This document shows positions 23,410 to 35,795 of a DNA stretch of 64,000 nucleotides, in pieces. Origin of the DNA: Ailanthus altissimus (lineage: Eukaryota > Streptophyta > Magnoliopsida > Sapindales > Simaroubaceae). The notes below the pieces were generated by a model. That model was not told the DNA's origin. It searched no databases and saw only the letters and a list, made by a program, of their open reading frames with translations. The position numbers and the translations under genes were made by a program. The DNA lies in NCBI GenBank assembly GCA_946807835.1, contig OX327702.1, forward strand, positions 1,984,001 through 2,048,000, written 5' to 3'. How positions within the stretch are numbered: position 1 is the first letter of the stretch; every line of letters starts with the position of its first letter.

Positions 23410-26400
23410 TGTTGGGATTTGTGCTTACGTGCCATCTCATAATGTATAAATATATAGTGATTGTATTTATACAATTATTATTTCTAATAAAATCGTTAAT
23501 ATTATTTTTATTAAATGGTAAGATGCTTGTAACGTTTTAGACATTGTATGATCTGAAGGAGTTCAGATTTGGTCTAAAAGAGTTTAGACCAGGGCTAAGA
23601 GTTAGCAACGCTAATAGTTATAAACACTAAGAGTTAGTGGTACTAAGAGTTGGCAAAATCTAATGAGTTAGAGCCTTGTCTGAAATGGGACAATGACCTG
23701 AGAATATATTAGTAATGATATAGCTACAATGAGTTGCAGATGGTGCTAAGAAATGTCATTATGCAAGTATATTCTCAAACATAATGTTCCTGATCTAATT
23801 TCATCGATGCGGGTCTATCGGTGGAACCCATTAATATAGATTAGTGTATGTCTATATCTGGATGGTCCAGATGATTAGTCTTAGCAAACTATAAGCTTAG
23901 CAGGAAGCTCGTATAGAGATACAGGTATTCAGTAAGGACTGGATATTGAACAGACTCATGAAGACATCCAATAGACATCTCATAAAGCCGTCAATGGAAG
24001 GTCTTCCGAGTTGAGTAGTATTTGTGGTCCTTTGACCTGAGCGCCACGGTAGGCTTGTGAGTGATCCACCATGCTTTGGTTCTACACATGTCAGAAACCT
24101 TTCATGGTCTGACCACTGGGTGTCACTGGGTTATGGTCCGATGCTCATGAAGTTCGGTGTGCGTAGATATGGGATCCATCAGCTCATATGAGTGGGTTGT
24201 ATATCCTAATGCTCTGAGATTATATTTCAGAAAGTCTTGTGGCCGCAAGCATAAACCTTGGAAAAGATATTCCGGAGGAATAAACAATATCACAAAAGTG
24301 TTTGTGGATATTGTTTTATGAAATATAAATCTGGAGATAAGTTCGTGGTTGAGCAAATAGAGATTTGACGGTGATGATCTATATCTCTGCTCTTCAAGGA
24401 TATAAATGATGGAAGAATTATACGAATATGTAATAACCTTAACTTGTATGGTCTAACATACTAATTTGTAATATCCGTAATGTGTGTGTGGGACATTGTT
24501 CACGGACATATGGAGGAGCTCTATATGACAAATTAGGTGTAGACCTAGAGAATCTCACAATATGAAGTATACTCGTTGTGCACTGGGGTAGCGGATTGGA
24601 TTGAATAGTTCGATCCAATAAATTTCAGCAAAAGAGAACGATTGTTTAGGGATCCCTCGGATTGTACATTTGTCAAGACTTAATTGTTAAGTACATCACT
24701 TAATTAATTAACAAGGGTTGTTAATTAATAGAATATTGACAAATGACAAAATTTGTTCCATGATTTGATTTTACCTTTTTATCATTTAACCATGGTAGTA
24801 AAAATTAATAAGGTAAAAAGTAATTATTCAAAATTGTTTTGAATAATTAAATCATATATTATTATTATATTATTAGATAATATTATAATATATATAGATC
24901 ATGGCATTGTATTTTAATACAATGAGTGGCCTAGATGTTGGCCATTTAATTACCCATTATAATTAAAATAATTATAATTGTTACGTAAAGATTAATTTTG
25001 GTGGCCATTATTCTAGTGGTTGGTTTAATTATGTCACGCTCCAGACCCAAAAGATCCGACACACGACATCACTTACATTCATTCACTGCATGTGCACTCA
25101 TAAATAATATTACACAAAATTTTCAACTTTCATTTCAATTTCTTTCAGAATTATAGCAATTGAATTATGACTGGGACAATTATTAAACCGGAGATACGCA
25201 GAGTTTTCTCAGAGATTAACACTCTACTACGTCACCAGTAGCAACTTTGTTACCGGGAGCCCAGAATATATCCATTGCAAATTCTTACTTAAAATCATCC
25301 AATAACCACACTTTATAAAACTTAAACCAAATCCAATCCACACACAATGAAATAATACATAAGTATTTATTCAATAGGGACAAACCAAATATCCTATCCC
25401 ACGTGTCCTCAAATGAAACACACAACAACCTAGCAACTTAGGGAACCCAAGGAACAGCAGAAGCCTTGCCAAATCCGTTAAGCACACATGTACCTTATTT
25501 ACCTGAAATCACCATAAACTATAATGAGTATAAAACTCAGTAAGCATACTAATTTTTCATATATCAAATACAAATACATATATGTACACAATGCATATGT
25601 ATGATATGCAGTGATCAATCAATCAAAATCATAATCTTATCAAATCACATATCATGTAAGCGCTTACACATTCTTTCAAAACACATAATAGGAATACCAT
25701 TACTCGACTACTACTTAGTAGGACTTACATATCACATATCACATAATGAGCCAAATGTCACTCGTAGGTGACATACCGTATGAGAGGAATAGTACAAGTG
25801 AGGTCTTTAAATCACACATATATAACGCTTATGCCCGAAGGTAAAAGCCAAACCCTCACCCTGATCATCGGTGAGTCCTCTCACATGTACCAATACGCCA
25901 CCACACGAATGTGATGACTCACACTTCCTTTAGGTACCAATAGGATCCTCCCTACATACGGAACACATAACATATACCAATCCCGAAGGAAAGGCCACAC
26001 ATAAAGGCTCCACAAATCACATAAAATGCCTACTAAGTTAACAGTGAGTTCAAGTACCCTCAAATCACAAAATATTTCTCATGGACATATTACACTTCAA
26101 AAGCTTTCTTTGTTAAACGCATCTTATTTTGGAAAGCTCACTTTCAAAAACACATGTATGTCCATGCTCAATGTCAATGCTCACATTCATAAACATATAT
26201 TCACATTTCATATCAAAATATACTTTGACATATCATAAACATATTCTTAACCCCATTTACAAAATCATACAAAACAATAATTATGTTTATTGTGATTCCA
26301 GTAGTAAGTCTAGTATACTTACCTCTTAACACTTTCAGCTACAAGGCTTAAATCTCCTTAACCTATCAATGGAGATTAATCATTTCATAAGCCTCACAAT

Positions 26401-28617
26401 TCACACAAAATACTTTAAATAGCTTACAAAATTATACACAATGCATTTATCACATCAAATTGGTCTAAATATTTGGTTTCTCAAAACCTGTCATTCTGAC
26501 CACTTACACTTAACAAAAATTTCTAATACATCAAATGATGTCCAATTACTCCGAAATCAGAATATATCATTCTTGACTCATATATACTTCTTATATATGA
26601 ATATTATATCAAAATTCCTACACAATCCATTCCATACACACCATCGAATCCAAACTACAAACCTGACAGGATCAAGATACTTACTGAACAGTATTCAATC
26701 TCCAAATTTTATAAAATCATATACTAACTCAAAAATTATAAAAATACCACATAATTACTCTTGACACATATCTCAGTCCATGATAAATATTTGGCTTCCA
26801 AATAACTGCCAAAAGTATTTTAAAACTATTTTATTTCATAACTTTAAAAATCTGTTAATCAAATACTACAATGAGCTGATACACTTTAGAAATTCATAAC
26901 ACTTCAACCACATTGATCCAAATTCTCAATTCCGAGTATATCATATTAGACATATAAAATTATCATATTCCACAAATTCATAATTTTTAAAGATCATTCA
27001 GCAGGTCAAAAATTATTTTCCACTGTATCATACTGTTTACACAGGAATTTTCCAGAATTCCAGGGTCATTTTGGTAAATTCACTAAAAATTCAATTTCCG
27101 AGATTTTCAGTCGATTCAAAGTCTCAGATGATCATAAACATGTCTAATTTCATATACTCAAAATTCAAAACCAGAATCGAATCACAACAATTTATAAAAT
27201 TCCTAGATCAAGAGGTTATCCAGCAGAAATTTCATAATTCATCATCAATTCTCACAACATCAAACGAAATACACATCAAATCCTTAATTATACATATTTT
27301 CAGAAATCAAAACTTAAAGAAATTAACTTAATTAACACCAATAAATTGATAATTAGTTGTGATATACCTTTAAAGATCCAAAATTCCAATTTCTTCTTCT
27401 TTTTCTTCTTCTTCTTCTCTTTCTCTCTCCTTTATTTCTCTCTTCTCTCTCTAAAAATGGGTAGCTCGACAAAAATGAGAGAATTAGGGTTTTTAAAAGT
27501 GTATTTTTATACTAAGTGGTTAATTTTTGGTATTTACAAATTCACCCCCAAAACTTTCAAAGTATAACAATTTGGTCCCTAAAATAATTCCAAAGTCTTG
27601 CAAATAAACCCAATACTAATAGTATATCCTTAACCTATAAAAACACTACTAATAACAATATATAAATCAAGGATCACCCACATACAAATAAAATACGTAT
27701 ATTTATATATATAAATATACATATTCTTACCGGTTATGGATACTGGTTACTACAAATTAATTCTAAATGGGAGACCAACAATAAAATTGGTGGAGCACTT
27801 CATTTTTTTTTTTTTTGTTTAATCAAAGTGTTGAATAAACAAAATGAATTTTGGCAAAACAATTGAATTCATTCATTCAATTTTGGGAGAAGAATTTGGC
27901 AATGGCAAGGAAGAGAGGTAAAAGAGAGTTTTGGTTTTTGTTCTTTCAAGTGTTGAAAAAATAAACAAACTTCTCTTCATCTCCTTCTTTAATGGATGGC
28001 CAAAAATGAATGATATGTAAATAGAGAAAAAGATAATTATTTTGCAAAGAGTTGTTCAAAATAATTATCATATAGAAATTGTTTCTAAGATTAATATACA
28101 AGAGTTGTATGTTAAAGATTTTTAATTAATACAAGAGTTGTATAGAAAATATTTACCATCTCCATTTAAGAAACAAAAATTGTATTCAAAAGAGTTTGAA
28201 TACAAGTGCTGAAAATTTTATACACTAAACTACCATTCTAGCTCCTTAATCCCACCAAAAGTTATGGACTAGAATTGTTCAACATATACTTCAAGGTGAG
28301 CTCTTCACATGGATTATTGAAGAACTTGAAGATTTTGTAAAGCTATCTTCATTAGGTGAGTATTTTACATTATGTGTTATAATACAATATTGTTCAACAT
28401 GTTTATATTTGTATAATTGTTATACTTGTTCATATATGTGATATATGTTGTTCATCATGTTCATAATTGTATAATTGTTATACTTATGCATATATGTTAT
28501 ATATGTTGAATTTGTTAAAATGGGTGTATTTTGTAACATGCTTCCGCTGCGCATATGGTAATTTTGAAATTACGTATACATTCGTATAATCACACACTTT
28601 ATGATAAACACCCAACA
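23410..28617 (+). mobile_element. Solo LTR of family A nested in element B
   Basis: It begins TGTTGGGATTTGTGCTTACG and ends CACCCAACA. A perfect target duplication CCAAG lies at 23405-23409 and 28618-28622. Without the inner insertion at 25032-27754 and its duplicated 5 bp it is 2480 bp, the right size for this family's LTR, and it aligns along its whole length with 17373-19839. Removing the 5213 bp (insert plus one target copy) restores the element B reading frame exactly, which confirms the boundaries. Confidence 0.93.
25032..27754 (+). mobile_element. Solo LTR of another type (Gypsy/Tekay-like), nested inside the solo LTR
   Basis: 2723 bp beginning TGTCACGCTCCAGACCC and ending GGTTACTACA, with a perfect target duplication AATTA at 25027-25031 and 27755-27759. 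The TGTCACGC start, the 'ataaaactcagtaagcatac' segment and the 2.7-kb size resemble LTRs of chromovirus (Tekay/Del) Gypsy elements; the name is inference. No primer site or coding domain is present. Open frames inside (25881-27567) have no recognisable product. A CT-rich stretch at 27392-27452 is notable. Confidence 0.88.
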
Positions 28618-28622
28618 CCAAG

Positions 28623-30344
28623 TTCACCCAAAAGAAGACTAGAACTCCTGAGTTGGAACTTGAAGAGTACCAGCTTGCTAGAGACAGGCTAAGGAGAACG
28701 ATTAACCCACCAGTCAAGTATGCACAAGCAGACTTAGTTGCTCATGCTTTTAATTCTGCTTACACTCTTGAGTATGATGAGCCTAGGACATATGGTGAGG
28801 CTATAAAGAGTGAAAACAAGAAAGAATGGTAGCAGGCCATGGAAGAAGAGATTAGTTCTCTTAGGAAGAACAATACCTGAAAGTTGGTGGAGAGACCTCA
28901 AAAGAAGCTAGTCGGGTACAAGTGGGTGTATAAGGTGAAGGAGGGGATACCGGGGATTAAGCCTACGAGATTTAAGGCTAAGTTAGTAGCACAAGGTTTT
29001 ACTCAGAGAGAAGGAGTTGATTTTCATGAGATATTCTCTCCAGTTGTCAAGCACACATCTATTAGGATTTTGTTAGCTATGTGTGCAAACCTTGATTTAC
29101 ATCTAGAGCAAATGGATGTAAAGATAGCTTTTCTACATAGAGAGCTTGAAGAAACAATATACATGGCACAGCCGCAAGGGTTCGAGGAGCCCGGTAAAAA
29201 AGATCATGCTTGTTTGCTAAAGAAGTTATTATACGGGTTAAAGCAATCACCTAGACAGTGGTATAGGAGATTTGATGAGTTTATGATGGCTTGTGGCTTT
29301 AGTAGGAGCAAGTATGATGGATGCGTGTACTTCAAAAACATGAGTTGTGGGATGATGTATTTGCTTCTATACGTCGATGATATGTTGATCGCATGCAAAA
29401 ATATGGAAGAAATACAGAAGCTCAAGAAGCAGTTAAGTGGCGAGTTTGAAATGAAGGATTTAGGAGCAGCGAAGAGAATTTTGGGTATGGACATTGTGAG
29501 GGAAAGAAGAGATGTTATCTTCTTGTCCCAACAGCGATATATAGGCAAAATTCTGGAGAAGTTCGGTATGTCAAACGCAAAGGCTGTCTCTACTCTTTTG
29601 GCCATGCATTTCAGACTGTCAGTAGCACAGTCGCCGACATCCGAGGATGAGAAACTGCAGATGAGCAAAGTACTGTATGCAAGCGTTGTGGGGAGCATCA
29701 TGTATGCAATGGTTTGCACAAGACCAGACATAGCACAGGCTGTGAGTGTGGTGAGTAGATACATGGCGAATCCGGGTAAAGATCACTGACTTGCAGTAAA
29801 GTGGATTCTGAGATATCTCAAGGGAACGTCGAATCACGGGTTGATGTATAAGAGGGACGAGGATAGCAATAAAATGGTAAGAGGGTACGTAGACTCAGAT
29901 TATGCAGGTGATCTTGACAAGAGAAGATCGTTAACAGGCTACGTATTCACAGTGTTTGGGTGTAGTGTGTGTTGGAGATCAATTCTACAACATGTGGTCG
30001 CATTTTCTACCATAGAGGCAGAGTACATAGCTGTTGGTGAACCTATAAAGGAGGTCGTGTAGTTAAAAGGTATATGCGCGGAGATATTGGCTCACAAAGA
30101 AGTAAACACCGGTGTATACTGTGACAGCCAGAGTGCCATACACCTAAGCAAGCATCAAGTGTTCCATGAGAGGTCGAAACACATTGATGTGAGGCTCCAT
30201 TACATTCGTGAGATTGTCCAAAGTGGTAAAGTTAGTCTGACAAAGATAGTGTCATCTAAAAACCCTGCTAATATGTTGACTAAGCCACTGCCCTCGGTTA
30301 AGTTCGTCCTATGCAAGGACTTAACCGGAGTCACTACTTTGTAA
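28623..30344 (+). pseudogene. Element B pol, 3' part (reverse transcriptase, RNase H)
   Basis: Continuation of the frame cut at 23409. Reverse transcriptase: KWVYKVKEGIPG, MDVKIAFLHRELEETIYM, LLYGLKQSPRQWYRRFD, and the catalytic YVDDM at about 29373-29387. RNase H: GYVDSDYAGDLDKRRSLTGY, STIEAEYIAV, CDSQSAIHLSKHQVFHERSK, ending with a stop at 30342-30344. In-frame stops are at 28830 (TAG), 28878 (TGA), 29787 (TGA) and 30060 (TAG). At 28878, 29787 and 30060 the expected residue is tryptophan, so TGG has become TGA or TAG. The rest of the frame is intact, so decay is mild. Confidence 0.93.
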
Positions 30345-30401
30345 GGGTGACCGAAGATGCGGAAATGAGAGATTGAGTTACTTTGTGGATGATTTTGAAT
30401 C

Positions 30402-30413
30402 AATGAGGGGATT
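30402..30413 (+). other. Polypurine tract of element B
   Basis: AATGAGGGGATT directly before the 3' LTR; the expected position for plus-strand priming. Confidence 0.75.
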
Positions 30414-31155
30414 TGTAAGAATATTGATTAAAAATCATTGAAATATGATTTGGGGATCAAGCCAAGTGCGTAGGGTGCGCACGGATTGAAGACGGACGCG
30501 AAAGGAGGCAAAAATCGAAGAAGAGCGCGCATCAGGCGCTAGCGCCACGGCGACCAGGATGAGCGCCGCGGTGCCACTTCCAGTACCTGAGCGCCAGCGC
30601 TCAGCAAATATCGGGCCAGCGCCGCGGGGCTGAACGCGGGAACAGTGTCCCAAAATCAGGAAACTTCCTAATTTCGTCTCCCACTTGCTCTAGGACTCCC
30701 TAATACGACTCCCACACGTATAGGGAATACCTAGGACGTCCCAATGCCTATATAAAGGCTATCAATTGGCTTGTAAACAATACAGAGAGTGAACTTGATA
30801 ATCTTTGTGATCAAGTTAGTGAGATCTTTGTGATCTTAGAGAGATCTTGGTGATCAACAATAATCTTAATGATTATTCTTAGTGGTTCTTTGTGAGAGAA
30901 AATCCCTAGAGAGCAAGAGAGAGTATTCTTTATGATCTTTCTTGTAATAGGCATACTTTGTGGTTGCCTTGTGATTCATAATAAGAGAAGAGTGTGATCT
31001 TGATCCGCCGTGGACGTAGGCAAGTTGCCGAACCACGTAATTCTTTGTGTGTTCTTCTTCTACTCTTTTTCTCTTTTATTTCTTAATAACTTGTTCTACA
31101 TTATTATATTACTTGAGTGAATTGTTTAGCTCGTTTGTGTGCTTCCGCTTCAACA
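30414..31155 (+). repeat. 3' LTR of element B
   Basis: 742 bp, same ends as the 5' LTR, with TATATAAAG at 30749-30757. It has a shorter GC array and a short insertion, 'atacagagagtg', near 30781. Base substitutions between the LTRs are scattered but few, so insertion was fairly recent. Confidence 0.93.
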
Positions 31156-31533
31156 AATATACTAGAATGTTTTGTGTGAATGTAATGTCATCTTGGTGAA
31201 TTCAAATGTACAAAAACTATGTCACAATGTTTTAGTGTTTTTGAAACCCTAAAGCCATGGCAAATGATTGAAAGTAACGACTTGGCTTTGAAAAGCTTAA
31301 TTCAATAGAATCTCTAATATAATGAAATGCTTATGATAAATTTCTATAATAACTTGACCAAGAGTGGAATTAAGAAATGAGGTATCATGAGTAATATTTG
31401 GCTAATTATCTAAATCATATAGATTACTGTTAATAATTGAGTAGTGAATCAACTTGAAAAAGAGTTCAATCTTTCATCGTATGCATAATAACATCAGATA
31501 TTAATTTAAATATTTTATTTAAGTTAATCTAAT
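31156..31533. other. Unassigned sequence, no gene seen
   Basis: AT-rich flank of element B; nothing recognised apart from the AATAT target duplication at its start. Confidence 0.45.
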
Positions 31534-31826
31534 TGTTAAAGACTTGTTTTAATATTAATATTGAGCATTTATCTATCAGTTTAAATTTTTGAGTTGAATG
31601 ATAAATTAATATAGTATCAAAGTAAAGATCATGAGTTCGAGTTTTTATGTCTTTATTTTTAATTAATTTTTTAATCTTTAGTAAGACAGAGAAATTCACT
31701 TTAATTCAAATTGAAATTTATTTAGATTCACATTTCACGTGAGGAGGAATATTAAAAAATATTTAATACTAATATTACGTTTTTACTTATTAATTTAAAT
31801 TTTTGAGTTAAATAATAAATTAATAT
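31534..31826 (+). mobile_element. Small TRIM-like LTR relic
   Basis: Two similar stretches of about 76 bp (31534-31609 and 31750-31826) both contain 'ttaaatttttgagtt' followed by 'aataaattaa'. After the first comes a weak primer-site-like 'tagtatcaaag' (31612-31622), and before the second a purine tract GTGAGGAGGAA (31739-31749). This is the layout of a miniature LTR retrotransposon. No clear target duplication was seen. Confidence 0.45.
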
Positions 31827-32740
31827 TAATAAACCAAACTGTAAAAATATTGATGATTAAAAAAAACACACCATATAAGACATTATTAGTCTATATTAGA
31901 CACCCATTATGGAAAATGATTAATCAAAACTTAGTATTACTGAAATATTGACAGAACAATATAACTAGCTTGTGGAGTACGCAGTACTGTGAGTTCTCTG
32001 CAGGCTTTTCATTTGGATAATGGACCAAAATCCAAATACACAGTGATTTCTATTGAAAGTTAATTTGAAACATGCATCATGCTCTTGGAGCATTATCAGG
32101 CTCGGAAATCTGAATCCAAACTTATTTTACTGTTCGATCGACCCGATTCAACCCCAAATTATCAAAATCTTGATCAACCTTGTTGGAGTCTGTTTAGTTA
32201 AAAAAAAAAAAAAAGGACAATAGCTCATCTGTCAAGATTCGACTTTATCCAAGAAGAGGAACAGTACGAAAATGTAAATATAATTCTAACTTATGTACTT
32301 GGTGCACAGACGCCCACTTGGTATTGCTCTTCCAAGATTTCATTGTTTCCTGAAAGCTCTGAATCATGATTGTGGGAATTAATGTCAACTCTCATTGGTA
32401 GTTTAATATTTTACTATCATACTACTTTAATTGACACCATGATCATACAATAATGACATGCAACCTTTGGATTTGTTCTATAATAATTGTAATAAAAATA
32501 ATCAACAGATCAGTGCAAAAGATTCTTCGTCATCCTTAATTAGTAGTACTTAACTACTTTTCTGAATCATATGATGATATGCTTAGCTGCCCCAACAATG
32601 CAGGCTGCTTCATCTTCGTTTGGTTTGGTTTAGTATTGCAATGTCGTGACTGCAGCCACAATTGTTACAAAAATCGAAGTATTAACTATTAAACAAATCT
32701 AAAATAAGTGTTTGACGAAGCATATATGTAATTACAATAT
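31827..32740. other. Unassigned intergenic sequence, no gene seen
   Basis: AT-rich, with an A run at 32201-32214. No splice-bounded exon or known family was recognised. Confidence 0.5.
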
Positions 32741-33141
32741 GAGTAGCGTTATACATACATAATTAGAATATAAAATTTATATTTTAATAATATGTTACTA
32801 ATCGATAAATTATCATTTTAAAATATAAATTTTATATTTTAATAATATGATACTAATTGATAGATTATCATTTATTGGACAGTTGTTTATTTTTTATTTG
32901 TTATTAATAATAATACTGTACATATTAATTTTGTATCTCAAGTAATGATATCATTAAGTGTAATAAATAATTTTAAAATTTAAATTATTTTACTATTTAA
33001 TAATTATTAGATACATCATTATTTAAAATATATATCATTACTCTCTTATTAATATAATAGTTATATAATATCAATTAATAATTATCACATCATTTAAAAT
33101 ATAAATTTTTGTACCCCAATTATATATGCATAGCATTACTC
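32741..33141. mobile_element. MITE with about 45-bp terminal inverted repeats
   Basis: The left end GAGTAGCGTTATACATACATAA is inverted at the right end (plus strand ATGCATAGCATTACTC), and the similarity runs on through 'aatataaaatttat' to about 45 bp. Flanks are TTACAATAT (32732-32740) and TTATAATAT (33142-33150), an 8-9 bp target duplication with one mismatch, which suits a Mutator- or hAT-type parent. Inside is a tandem 55-bp AT-rich duplication (about 32765-32875). No coding capacity. Confidence 0.75.
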
Positions 33142-35795
33142 TTATAATATTTATTAAATAAAATCTTACATTTAGTTCCAGAATTGCATACAGTTATTCA
33201 AGTAGAATATTTGGTTGCTTTCACATTATGCAAGTTCAGAAAAAAAAAATTATATATATAAGTTAATGTTTAGTTGATGAGATTTCTCATTCTCATTTTA
33301 ATTTTAAAAAAATTTATGACAAAAGCTAAAAAAGAAACAAAAATGGTTCGAGAATCAAAGCAACCAAATATGTGATTTGTTTTATTAATCAAAGAATTAA
33401 GAATGGTGGAGCACAACCAAAACCAGGTTTTAGTTTACAACTCATGCTTAGGTAATGTTTTGGTTGTGACAGCTTCTTAATGTTGAATTCTGGAAGTTCT
33501 ATTGAGCTGTTTCATGGCCACCTCCACGTAATCAAAATCTGTAGATCAAATTGAAATTCAATGTTTCTTATTGAAGGGTTTTAGCTTATAATATTAAGAC
33601 AAGCACTTGCTTTCTGTGGCCATCACGTGCCAACCCTCCCTCATTCTACTCCCTAAGCTACAGGTGGAAAGGTACTGTGCTTCTTCTAATTAAAAAGCAA
33701 AAAGAAAAAAAAATGTTTCTTTCCCACCAATTAGATTATTTGTTCTTAATTTTTAATGGAACAAAAAAAATAGAATATATTCATGACCACAAATTTTTAA
33801 AAAAAAAATTAATGAAAAAGAGGTAAACAATTTGAATAAAGTTTTTTTTAGGTTGCACTTTACTTGTAGAAAAGAAATTTTATTAAAATAAAAAATTAAT
33901 TACATTAAGTTGTTTTATTCCTCAAAATATGTAAAAGATTAAAACAGTACATGATTAGAAAAATAAAAAATAAAAATAAAAAAGCAGAAATGATAGCACC
34001 TAAAACTTTTTTGAACAAAAAAAATGATCTAGAGTTTCTGTATAGATATTATAAAATTCGAATCCAATCTAAGTTTTACTTAATTCGAATGTAAATTCAA
34101 ATTTTTCTCTGAATTTAATTTTTTTTTTATCGGGTCAAATTTGAATTTAAATTCAGATTTTTTTAGTTTTTTTATTTTTTAATTTTTTAAGTTAAATTTT
34201 AATTTTTAAATTATTTATTTTGTAATATAATTATTAGAATCATATATATTAAAGATTAAAAATTATAAAAAATAATTATGACTTTTCTTTTAAAAAAGAC
34301 AAAATTTGGATTCGGTTCAAGTTTTCAAGTTTTGGTAAAAATTCAAATTCGATTTAGATCTAAATTTTTCAAAAAAAAAATTAGATTTAAATCTAAATTT
34401 TAAAAAAAACCCAAATTTCTCAAACTCAAATTAAATTTCTGAATTTTTTTAAAATCGAGATAAATTATTATTTCTACAAGAATATTTTTTTTCTAATGCG
34501 CTACTGAAAGATACTTATTTCTTTGGTAATTTAATGTCTAATTTTATTTATTTAAAATTTTTCGTTCTTCTAAATTTCCTTGTTGGCTTGCGAGAGTGTT
34601 AATTTTCTAAGTTGTTTTCAATAATCCATATAGAAATTAATTTAATGGAGGTGATTCATGAATGGGGCCAACTCTAGGACTCCTATGTGTCCCCAAAAAG
34701 AATGCACTACTGGTTCTGTTTAAAGCCTAATGGATCAAGGATGTGACAAGACATTTGATTTCACTCATTTATTTATTTTAAATTTAATTAACCAATCTTC
34801 TCCTTTTTCTTTGGAATAATAATCCATAATTATGATTTTTTAAAATAATAAAAAAGTTGTATATATAATGGATGTCTTCTGTGCTTACTGTTTAAGCAAC
34901 CCAATTTAAAACTAAAACTCGCGTACCAGCAGCCCAATTAATTAATTAGTTAATTACTTTTGTTATTATTATTTTAATTTAAGCTTTAGTTCTTTCAAAC
35001 TTCGACGAGCCGAAGTCTCAACCAAACATCTGAGTCAAAGATCATTATAACAAAGAATTAGCTAAGTCATGTACAAGTTAGAACACTTCAGATAGATATA
35101 TATACATATCCCTTCATTCATTCAGAAAATGGAAAAGCATATTCTGAAAATTCAATATTAATTATTTGACACCGACCCAACATACAAGATTGAGAACCAG
35201 ACCCCAGGTGTGAATCAGAAATTTTACGTAATAAATGAATTTTCAGAGATTATGTAGAGATCTCTACATAAGCAGTCCTCTTTTGACCTTGATACATTCA
35301 CATTCATTTGTAAAAATAAAACCCCCTTTTTCTTTTACTTTTTCTTTTAATACTTATAATTAACTTTTAGTTTTTAGATTAAATCCACTTATAATGCGGT
35401 CTAAAATTTAATATTTGTGTAAATGGTATCTGCTTTGAATATATATCCTGCATAAAATTGAACCACTCTTTACTCTCTCATATCGAGGGAGAGATAAAAT
35501 GTAGAAAAGAATTAATTGTTCAAACATTTATGTTCATCTTTTTTTTTTTTTTTGTTTACATGGTGGAGAAAGGATTCGAAATCAGAATCCTCACTTCAAT
35601 AGAACAATAAGCACTGTAATTTTTTATTATTAAGTCCTTTAAGCAAATGCAAATATCTACAATAGCATCTCTAAGAATTTATACACCAAAATCGTCATTC
35701 AAGAGCTTAGAAATTGAATTCACATGGTAAATTTTTAGACATAAAACTCTCTAAAAACTCTAGGAGAAAAAAGAAGAAGAAGAAGAAGAAATTGT
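33142..35795. other. Unassigned intergenic sequence, no gene seen
   Basis: AT-rich DNA downstream of the SDR gene. 34040-34445 is a low-complexity zone of recurring 'ttcgaat', 'aatttaaattcaga' and 'gatttagatctaaattt' words. The 3' untranslated region of the SDR gene probably extends left from 35795 to about 35620, where an AATAAAA-like signal occurs on the minus strand. Confidence 0.45.

Larger units (their letters stand above)
20320..31155 (+). mobile_element. Copia element B (Tork/TNT1-like), with nested insertions
   Basis: Complete LTR retrotransposon of 10,836 bp including 5.2 kb of nested sequence. LTRs are 20320-21115 and 30414-31155, both starting TGTAAGAATATTGATT and ending CGCTTCAACA. 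A perfect target duplication AATAT lies at 20315-20319 and 31156-31160. The internal region has a tRNA-Met primer site, one long gag-pol frame and a polypurine tract. The gag start (MATPKYEVEKFNG) and RT/RNase H motifs are of the TNT1 type, hence the Tork assignment (inference). Six in-frame stops and the nested solo LTR make it non-autonomous. Confidence 0.95.
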
